Positions 7,150 through 12,715 of a DNA stretch of 12,715 nucleotides are shown here, piece after piece. Source of the DNA: Dehalococcoidales bacterium (lineage in GTDB: Bacteria > Chloroflexota > Dehalococcoidia > Dehalococcoidales > UBA2162); assembly GCA_016932435.1 (NCBI GenBank), contig JAFGCW010000037.1, forward strand, positions 1 to 12,715, given 5' to 3'. The stretch's first letter is position 1. Every line of letters starts with the position of its first letter. The position numbers were made by a program, and so were the translations under genes. Below the pieces are notes generated by a model that was given only the letters and a program-made list of their open reading frames with translations, searched no databases and was not told where the DNA came from.

Positions 7150-7483
7150 AAACCATAGGCCGTGAACAAGACTAGTAACCTTCGAAGCGAGTCTCAGAGA
7201 GTCGGAAAGCAGTATTCAATACAATGAATACTCGAGGTGCGAACCGATGTCAGCGCAGCAGGTGAATGGGCTTGGGAGCCGCAAACCGAACGCCCGGGTA
7301 ATCCGGTTTTAGTAGGCTTTGCCGCAGGGGAAGCGTTATCAGATCCCAGGGTATTGAGTTACTAAACTTAGGCCATTATCAGTACCTGTAAAAGATAGTC
7401 GGTTCATATACAGAACAGGCTAAGAAGGGTGGCACCGCGGAAAATATATCCCCGCCCCTTTAAGGGCGGGGATTACTATTTTT
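7150..7483 (+). promoter_or_regulatory. T-box leader (tRNA-Trp responsive) controlling trpB2
   Basis: The conserved T-box sequence AAGGGTGGCACCGCGG is at 7425-7440, followed by an intrinsic terminator. Stem I is recognisable. An AGTA motif (7174-7177) faces GAA-TGG-G (7264-7270) as the specifier loop. The loop is closed below by CAAG/CTTG (7167-7170, 7271-7274) and above by ACCT/AGGT (7178-7181, 7260-7263). AGAGAG is at 7196, and a 7-bp hairpin AGTATTC/GAATACT is at 7211-7232. The specifier is UGG at 7267-7269, the tryptophan codon. The UGGN element at 7430-7433 ends in C, which pairs with discriminator G73 of bacterial tRNA-Trp. Uncharged tRNA-Trp should stabilise the antiterminator and allow trpB2 expression. 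The left border is approximate. Confidence 0.93.
7450..7483 (+). terminator. T-box attenuator terminator
   Basis: CCCCGCCC (7450-7457) pairs perfectly with GGGCGGGG (7464-7471) around a 6-base loop and is followed by ATTACTATTTTT. It lies 9 bases after the T-box motif and 75 bases before the trpB2 start, so reading through it is the decision point of the riboswitch. Confidence 0.9.
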
Positions 7484-7558
7484 AGGGATGGTAAATATTC
7501 TAATACCAGCCTTAGGTCTTATATAAAAGAAGACACGCTAAAACGATAAGGAGGAAAT

Positions 7559-8926
7559 ATGGACACAAGAAGGTTTTTCCTTGAACAGAAGGATATGCCT
7601 ACACAGTGGTATAACGTCCAGGCTGACCTGCCTGAACCGCTGCCGCCGATGCTGCATCCGATGACAAAGGAGCCCCTGACCCCACCTGACCTGGCACCCC
7701 TCTTCCCGATGGAACTTATCATGCAGGAAGTCAGCCAGGAACGCTACATAGATATTCCGGAAGAAGTCCAGGATATCTTAGCCACATGGAGACCGACCGT
7801 ACTCCACCGTGCCTACAACCTTGAAAAGGCGCTGGATACACCGGCCAAGATTTTTTATAAATACGAGGGAACAAGCCAGGCAGGCAGTCATAAACCGAAT
7901 ACAGCCGTAGCCCAGGCATATTATAACAAGAAAGAGGGCATCAAACGCCTTACCACCGAGACAGGAGCCGGACAGTGGGGAAGTTCCCTGTCATTCGGCT
8001 GCAAGCTCTTCGACCTTGAACTCAAAGTTTACATGGTCAAAGTTAGTTATAACCAGAAACCCTACCGCAGAATGATGATGGAGACCTGGGGCGCTACCTG
8101 CGTCCCCAGCCCCAGCCCGGATACAAAAGCCGGACGTGATATGCTTGCCCAGGACCCGGACTGCCCCGGCAGTCTCGGACTGGCCATCAGCGAAGCTGTC
8201 GAAGACTGCATGATGAGAGATGATACTCACTATTCACTTGGCAGCGTAGTCAGCCATGTTCTGCTGCACCAGACCGTAATCGGTCAGGAAGCAATGAAGC
8301 AAATGGAGATGGCCGGATACTACCCGGATATCATCATCGGTTGCGTAGGCGGCGGTTCGAACTTCGCCGGTATGTTCCTGCCATTCGTTAAAGACAAAAT
8401 CAAAGGCAGCAAACCTGACCTGCGTATCATTAATGTCGAACCGGAAAGCTGTCCTACCCTTACAAAGGGACTTTACGCTTATGACTTTGGTGATGTTGCC
8501 GGAATGGCGCCTATCGCGAAGATGTTCACTCTCGGCCACACCTTCATGCCGCCGCCGGTACATGCCGGAGGTCTGAGATATCATGGTATGGCCCCGCTTA
8601 TCTGTCACCTTCATAAACTTGGATATGTTGAAGCAACTGCCGTTCCTCAGATAGCGACCTTCGAAGCCGGTATACAGTTCGCCAGGACCGAGGGTATCAT
8701 AAGCGCGCCGGAAACCAACCACGCGATAAGGGTTACTATCGACGAAGCCCTGAAATGCAAAGAAACCGGTGAGTCAAAAGTAATTCTCCTGGCTCACAGC
8801 GGTCATGGTCATTTCGATATGGCGGCCTATGAAGCGTATCTCGGAGGAAAACTCACGGATTATGCTTATCCCGAAGAGAAAGTGAAAGAAGCCCTGTTAA
8901 CCTTACCCGAGATACCCGGGCAATAA
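7559..8926 (+). CDS. trpB: Tryptophan synthase beta chain, TrpB2 type
   Basis: This PLP enzyme condenses indole with serine to give tryptophan. The 455 residues and the long N-terminal extension with KDMPTQWYN (11-19) mark the TrpB2 branch; TrpB1 is about 400 residues. The PLP lysine is Lys112 in [16 protein letters not shown] (134-141) contains the family's catalytic Glu region, GGGSN (264-268) is the phosphate-binding loop, and SGHGHFD (414-420) is the TrpB2-type C-terminal motif. The start is ATG at 7559, with AAGGAGG ending 4 bases before it. No trpA or other trp gene is adjacent. TrpB2 enzymes often act without tight TrpA binding, and some have been proposed to salvage indole or serve other roles. 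The tryptophan-specific T-box directly upstream argues that this copy makes tryptophan. It is a single-gene transcript with its own terminator. Confidence 0.95.
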   Translation: MDTRRFFLEQKDMPTQWYNVQADLPEPLPPMLHPMTKEPLTPPDLAPLFPMELIMQEVSQERYIDIPEEVQDILATWRPTVLHRAYNLEKALDTPAKIFYKYEGTSQAGSHKPNTAVAQAYYNKKEGIKRLTTETGAGQWGSSLSFGCKLFDLELKVYMVKVSYNQKPYRRMMMETWGATCVPSPSPDTKAGRDMLAQDPDCPGSLGLAISEAVEDCMMRDDTHYSLGSVVSHVLLHQTVIGQEAMKQMEMAGYYPDIIIGCVGGGSNFAGMFLPFVKDKIKGSKPDLRIINVEPESCPTLTKGLYAYDFGDVAGMAPIAKMFTLGHTFMPPPVHAGGLRYHGMAPLICHLHKLGYVEATAVPQIATFEAGIQFARTEGIISAPETNHAIRVTIDEALKCKETGESKVILLAHSGHGHFDMAAYEAYLGGKLTDYAYPEEKVKEALLTLPEIPGQ

Positions 8927-8949
8927 AGCAAACGTAAAGTAATCATATG

Positions 8950-8982
8950 GGGGCTGGTGTATCGCCAGCCCCTGTTTATTTT
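8950..8982 (+). terminator. Rho-independent terminator after trpB2
   Basis: GGGGCTGG (8950-8957) and CCAGCCCC (8965-8972) form a perfect 8-bp stem with a 7-base loop, followed by TGTTTATTTT. It sits 23 bases after the trpB2 stop and isolates trpB2 from htrA. Confidence 0.88.
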
Positions 8983-9036
8983 CCCGTTTATAATCTTTAT
9001 AAAAAGCAGAAACCATCCGTGCAAATAAAAACTCGA

Positions 9037-9064
9037 TTAATATTAACTTAACATTTAGTATGAT
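9037..9064 (+). promoter_or_regulatory. Weak candidate promoter for htrA
   Basis: TTAATA (9037-9042) and TATGAT (9059-9064) are 16 bases apart. Both deviate from consensus, and the implied start near 9071 leaves only about 7 bases of leader. The region is AT-rich throughout, so chance matches are likely. The terminator upstream means some promoter must lie between 8983 and 9077. Confidence 0.22.
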
Positions 9065-9077
9065 AAAATAGAAGAAG

Positions 9078-10187
9078 ATGAAAAGAATTGCATATTTAAT
9101 AATAACTCAGTTGCTTCTTTTATCACTGGTCTTGGGTACCGGTTGCTCGATTATAGCAAGCGAGGTTGCAGAGGAAGAAACCTCATCCACCGAAAACACC
9201 ACCGGTGCCAAAACCGAACCGGTAGTTATCCCTACTTCATCACAACTGCAGGCACTACCAAGTATTGCTGATGTCGTAGCCCTCGTTAAGCCATCAGTTG
9301 TCGCAATCAACACCGAAATTACGATAACGGATTTCTTCGACCGTCAAAGCACCCAGGAAGCAGCCGGCTCCGGCTGGATAATATCCGAAGACGGTTTTAT
9401 CGTCACCAATAACCATGTTGTCGCAGACGCTGAGACTATCACCGTTGTACTCGACGACGGTCGGGTATTTGATGCTGAAATAGTAGGCACCGATCCCCTA
9501 TCCGATCTTGCCGTTATCAAGATAAATGCTGAAAACTTACCTGCCGCGCAGGTAGGTGATTCATCGCGACTGAGAATCGGTGACTGGGTAGTAGCGATCG
9601 GTAATTCACTGGGACTGGGGATCAGGGCTACCCAGGGAATAATCAGCAGGACAGACGTTTCTCTCCAGATAGACGCTAACCAGGTATTATACGGCCTGGT
9701 CGAGACAGACGCAGCTATCAATCCCGGCAACAGCGGCGGTCCGCTGGTAAACCTGGCGGGGGAAGTCATCGGTATTAACAGTGTCAAGCAGGTCCAGGTT
9801 GAGGTTGAAGGCGTCGGCTACGCGATCAGCACTGAGGAAGCTGTCCCGATTATCGAGCAACTGATCAACTACGGAGAAGCTTCCCATCCGTATCTCGGCG
9901 TCAGTCTTTATCCGGTCGACCAGTACGTAATATCAAACTTCGGCCTGACGATCGATCACGGAGTGTTTGTAGTAACCGTTGGAGATAACAGCCCGGCAGA
10001 TGAAGCAGGACTCCAACCGGAGGACGTGATACTGCGTTTTAACGGCCAGGAAATAGAGACAATGGACGACCTTGTTATCGGTATTCGCTCCGCCGAAATC
10101 GGCGAAGAAGTAGAGATCATTTACTGGCGTAACGATAAAGAAAATACTACCACCGCCACACTTATAAAAAGACCGACTTTGCCTTAA
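9078..10187 (+). CDS. htrA: HtrA/DegP-like serine protease with one PDZ domain
   Basis: This is a 369-residue envelope protease that degrades or processes misfolded exported proteins. The N-terminus is a signal sequence (basic MKR, hydrophobic core to about residue 20). It ends in GTGC with Cys23, a lipobox-like site whose -3 residue is Gly rather than Leu, so lipidation is possible but uncertain. A Thr/Ser/Glu-rich linker (about 27-55) precedes the trypsin-like domain. The catalytic triad is complete: His113 (TNNHVV), Asp143 (LSDLAV) and Ser219 (NPGNSGGP). One PDZ domain covers about residues 270-365 (from YLGVSL). Its short length and single PDZ match DegS- or YkdA-type members rather than two-PDZ DegP. 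The start ATG at 9078 has only a weak GAAGAAG before it. The gene stands alone, and its stop overlaps that of convergent ileS. Confidence 0.94.
   Translation: MKRIAYLIITQLLLLSLVLGTGCSIIASEVAEEETSSTENTTGAKTEPVVIPTSSQLQALPSIADVVALVKPSVVAINTEITITDFFDRQSTQEAAGSGWIISEDGFIVTNNHVVADAETITVVLDDGRVFDAEIVGTDPLSDLAVIKINAENLPAAQVGDSSRLRIGDWVVAIGNSLGLGIRATQGIISRTDVSLQIDANQVLYGLVETDAAINPGNSGGPLVNLAGEVIGINSVKQVQVEVEGVGYAISTEEAVPIIEQLINYGEASHPYLGVSLYPVDQYVISNFGLTIDHGVFVVTVGDNSPADEAGLQPEDVILRFNGQEIETMDDLVIGIRSAEIGEEVEIIYWRNDKENTTTATLIKRPTLP
10184..10187. other. Overlapping convergent stop codons
   Basis: The tetramer TTAA holds the TAA of htrA (10185-10187, plus) and the TAA of ileS (10184-10186, minus). No hairpin terminator is visible between the two genes, so their transcripts probably overlap at the 3' ends. 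Confidence 0.95.
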
Positions 10188-12715
10188 TCGACTTTCTTCA
10201 CACCGAGTAACACTTCATGGCCACTCAACTTGAATGTTTCCTGGTAATCGACTCCGTCAGGCAAGCCTTCTGTCAATTGTTGTGAAAGCGTTTCCTGTTT
10301 AATGTAGCCTGCGGTCGTATCTGCAGTCATTACCCCACGGACATATTCATCGGCGTCATAGTATGTTTCAATATGATCGGCAATATCGAATCCGGCCGAT
10401 CGACGCATAGTCTGCAATCGATGAACGATTTCACGGGCCATTCCCTCTGCTTCAAGTTCCGGTGTTAATTCTGTATATATTGCTGAATTAACATTTCCTT
10501 CGGCTACAACGATATAATTCTCCCGACCTTCGAGTTCTTCTATTTCCTTGAAGGATCTTACTTCCACCGACTTCACGTTCAACTCATCGAGGACCATCTG
10601 CATTATAGATTCACTCTCAAGAGCACGTTTTTCTCGATCGGTTCCTACACCTACATAATTGACCGACAGTGGCTGTCTGACCTTGATACCAGCTTTGCTT
10701 CTGGCTGCCCGACCAAGGCTGGAGACCTTCATTGCCAGTTTGTTAGCTTCCGAAAGCTGAGCATCTATCTTGCTCTCATCGGCCACAGGGAAATCAGCCA
10801 GGTGAACGCTTTCAGGGTTATCTCCTCCAGGTGAACCTGCCAGGTTCCGGTATAACTCTTCGGCAAGGAAAGGAGTAAACGGAGCCATAAGCTTGGTCAG
10901 TGTTATGAGACATTCATAAAGAGTATTGTACGCCGATAGTTTATCGGTATCATTCTCACTCTTCCAGAACCTTCTCCTGCTTCTGCGGACATACCAGTTT
11001 GAGAGCTCATCGATAAATTCCGCTATCTGCCAGGCTCCGGTACGTGGATCATAGTTTTCCAGGGCATTATCAACATCCAGGATCAGCTGGTTCAGTCCCG
11101 ACAGTATCCACCTGTCGAGTTCAGATTGAGTTTCTCCTGTTTCCTTCTGACCGGGAACATACTCATCGATATTGGCATAGGTAACGAAAAATGAATATAC
11201 ATTCCAGAGAGTCATAAAAACACGTCGAGATATTTCGGCTATCGCCTTTTCATCGAAACGCATCGAACTTCCCATCGGAACTGCTGTGTAAATATACCAC
11301 CTAAGTGCATCAGCACCATACTTGTCCAGCATGTCCTGGAGACTGACCACGTTACCCTTGGTCTTACTCATTTTCTGGCCTTTGGGATCCTGTATATGAC
11401 CGTGGCATATTACGTTTCTGTATGAAGGCTGATCGAAAAGCAGCGTCGATATGGCGTGAAGGCTGTAGAACCAGCCACGAGTCTGGTCAATTGCTTCACA
11501 GATAAAATCAGCCGGAAATCCGCCGTCTTCAAGTAACGTCTGGTTCTCGAAAGGGTAATGCGACTGTGCAATAGGCATGGCGCCTGAATCGAACCAGCAA
11601 TCGATTACTTCCGGCACCCGTTTCATGGTACCGCCGCATTCCGGACAGCTGAACGTGATTTCATCTACGAAGGGCCGGTGCATATCAAGCGGTTCTTCGA
11701 ATTCGTTTACTCCGGGACGATTCTTCAGGTCCTCGACACCACCGATACACTCCATTGCATTGCAGGAAGGGTGAGTACACTTCCAGACCGGCAACGGCGT
11801 TCCCCAGTACCGTTCTCTCGACAGAGCCCAATCGACATTGTTTTCAAGCCAGTCCCCAAATCGACCGAATTGTATATAATCCGGATACCATTTGATCTCT
11901 TTATTGCCTGATATCAGACTTTCTTTTACTTCAGTGGTTTTTATGTACCACGTCTGTTTGGCATAGTAAAGTAGAGGTGAATCGCATCTCCAGCAAAATG
12001 GATAAGTATGTTTGATCGTTTCCACCCGGTAGACAAGCCCTTTCTTTTTAAGGTATTCCAGAATTAGCGGATCGGCTTCCTTGACGAACTTACCTCCGCC
12101 CGGGATGTCTGTCATCGACATGGACGGCATAAGCGAGACCGGAGTTGTTCCACCTCTGCTTTTCTGTGCGTATTCCCTGGCACTCGGCGTCGAACTGATT
12201 ACCATACCGGTAGTAATCGTTCCATCCAGGTTTACCGTATTTACCAGGGGGAGGTTCTCTTTCTCACCTACCTCATAGTCGATTTCTCCGTATGCAGGTG
12301 CGATATGAACGATTCCGGTACCGTCATCCATCGATACGAAATCGCCGGCAACGATACGATAAGCCTTCACATCATCCGGGGCATACTGGATATTTATCTC
12401 GAATAACGGTGTGTAATGTATCCCTACCAGTTCTTCACCCTGCAATTTCTCTACGATCTTATACTCATCGTTAACCGATACTCCCAGTAATGAAGAAGCC
12501 ATGATAAGGTATTCGTTTTCCAGTTCAGCTACGGCATACTCCGCGTCAGGAGCTACCACCAGGGCTACATTACCCGGCAGCGTCCAGGGAGTAGTCGTCC
12601 AGGCAAGGAAATAGGCCGGCTTATCTGTCGATCCAAGTAATTCGGCAAGCCTGCTTTCTCCAAGCGATGATTGCACGACTTTAAACTTTATGTAAATCGA
12701 TGGATCTTCGGTATC
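10184..12715 (-). CDS. ileS: Isoleucyl-tRNA synthetase, type 2 (N-terminus outside window)
   Basis: IleS charges tRNA-Ile with isoleucine in the cytoplasm. The frame stays open to the right edge; the extra residues read DTEDPSIYIKFKV, the usual entry to the editing domain. The GTG at 12676 is therefore not the start, and 843 codons are visible. The HIGH motif lies beyond the edge. The CP1 editing domain shows WTTTPWTLPGN and GTGIVHIAPAYGEIDY. Then come RERYWGTPLPVW, a Cys-rich likely zinc site (CTHPSC with SCPECGG) and CWFDSGAMP. The second signature is KMSKT (11360-11374), one change from KMSKS. The anticodon-binding domain contains NWYVRRSRRRFW. These motifs match the eukaryote-like IleS2 class, in which mupirocin tolerance is common. 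The C-terminus lacks the zinc finger seen in E. coli IleS. IleS2 assignment is by motif recognition. Confidence 0.96.
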   Translation of the reverse strand, partial: DTEDPSIYIKFKVVQSSLGESRLAELLGSTDKPAYFLAWTTTPWTLPGNVALVVAPDAEYAVAELENEYLIMASSLLGVSVNDEYKIVEKLQGEELVGIHYTPLFEINIQYAPDDVKAYRIVAGDFVSMDDGTGIVHIAPAYGEIDYEVGEKENLPLVNTVNLDGTITTGMVISSTPSAREYAQKSRGGTTPVSLMPSMSMTDIPGGGKFVKEADPLILEYLKKKGLVYRVETIKHTYPFCWRCDSPLLYYAKQTWYIKTTEVKESLISGNKEIKWYPDYIQFGRFGDWLENNVDWALSRERYWGTPLPVWKCTHPSCNAMECIGGVEDLKNRPGVNEFEEPLDMHRPFVDEITFSCPECGGTMKRVPEVIDCWFDSGAMPIAQSHYPFENQTLLEDGGFPADFICEAIDQTRGWFYSLHAISTLLFDQPSYRNVICHGHIQDPKGQKMSKTKGNVVSLQDMLDKYGADALRWYIYTAVPMGSSMRFDEKAIAEISRRVFMTLWNVYSFFVTYANIDEYVPGQKETGETQSELDRWILSGLNQLILDVDNALENYDPRTGAWQIAEFIDELSNWYVRRSRRRFWKSENDTDKLSAYNTLYECLITLTKLMAPFTPFLAEELYRNLAGSPGGDNPESVHLADFPVADESKIDAQLSEANKLAMKVSSLGRAARSKAGIKVRQPLSVNYVGVGTDREKRALESESIMQMVLDELNVKSVEVRSFKEIEELEGRENYIVVAEGNVNSAIYTELTPELEAEGMAREIVHRLQTMRRSAGFDIADHIETYYDADEYVRGVMTADTTAGYIKQETLSQQLTEGLPDGVDYQETFKLSGHEVLLGVKKVD

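Noticed and set aside
7268..7270. GGG (glycine) as the T-box specifier
   Set aside because: It leaves no base between specifier and helix, and the UGGC element would mismatch U73 of tRNA-Gly; TGG fits both tests.
8234..8722. Minus-strand frame of 162 codons inside trpB2
   Set aside because: It is antisense to conserved TrpB2 sequence, with no ribosome site or family motif.
1..12715. CRISPR array, insertion sequence, tRNA or rRNA gene
   Set aside because: No regularly spaced repeats, transposase frames, terminal inverted repeats or tRNA/rRNA-like sequence were seen on either strand.

Overview
The window looks like a chromosomal segment from a strict anaerobe of moderate GC. It carries a soluble NADH-dehydrogenase-type flavin and iron-sulfur complex, a tRNA-sensing T-box leader, a stand-alone TrpB2-type tryptophan synthase beta chain and a type-2 isoleucyl-tRNA synthetase. 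That mix fits anaerobic Chloroflexota (Dehalococcoidia-like) or a clostridial/acetogenic lineage. The assignment is inference from gene content only; no rRNA or marker gene is present.

Layout. Bases 1-66 hold the last 21 codons of an unidentified plus-strand gene, closed by a perfect 12-bp hairpin terminator. Convergent to it, on the minus strand, is a three-gene redox operon (6464 down to 202). The first gene is an 890-residue NuoG/formate-dehydrogenase-alpha-like molybdopterin protein, the second a NuoE-like [2Fe-2S] protein, and the third a fusion of NuoF/HydB with a GltD/NfnB-like NADPH:FAD domain. A possible 62-codon ORF and an extended -10 promoter with an adjacent 15-bp dyad lie just upstream. 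An AT-rich intergenic stretch of about 0.4 kb follows. Then come a sigma70-type promoter, a complete T-box leader and trpB2 on the plus strand, with its own terminator. Next is an HtrA/DegP-like secreted serine protease (plus). Last is ileS (minus, truncated by the right edge). The htrA and ileS stop codons overlap in one TTAA.

How the genes work together. The three redox subunits together supply an NADH/FMN site, an NADPH/FAD site, many Fe-S clusters and a molybdopterin fold. In the alpha subunit the three residues that carry out formate chemistry in canonical formate dehydrogenases (Sec/Cys, His, Arg) align with Ser346, Leu347 and Val539. The complex is therefore unlikely to be an ordinary formate dehydrogenase. 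It is better viewed as a candidate NAD/NADP/ferredoxin transhydrogenase (Nfn- or Stn-like in logic, different in domain order) or an oxidoreductase for another substrate. This is the most interesting system here.

The T-box reads as tryptophan-specific from two independent positions: a UGG specifier, and a C in the UGGN element that matches discriminator G73 of tRNA-Trp. So trpB2 should be switched on when charged tRNA-Trp is scarce. HtrA (envelope protein quality control) and IleS (translation) appear to be ordinary housekeeping genes.
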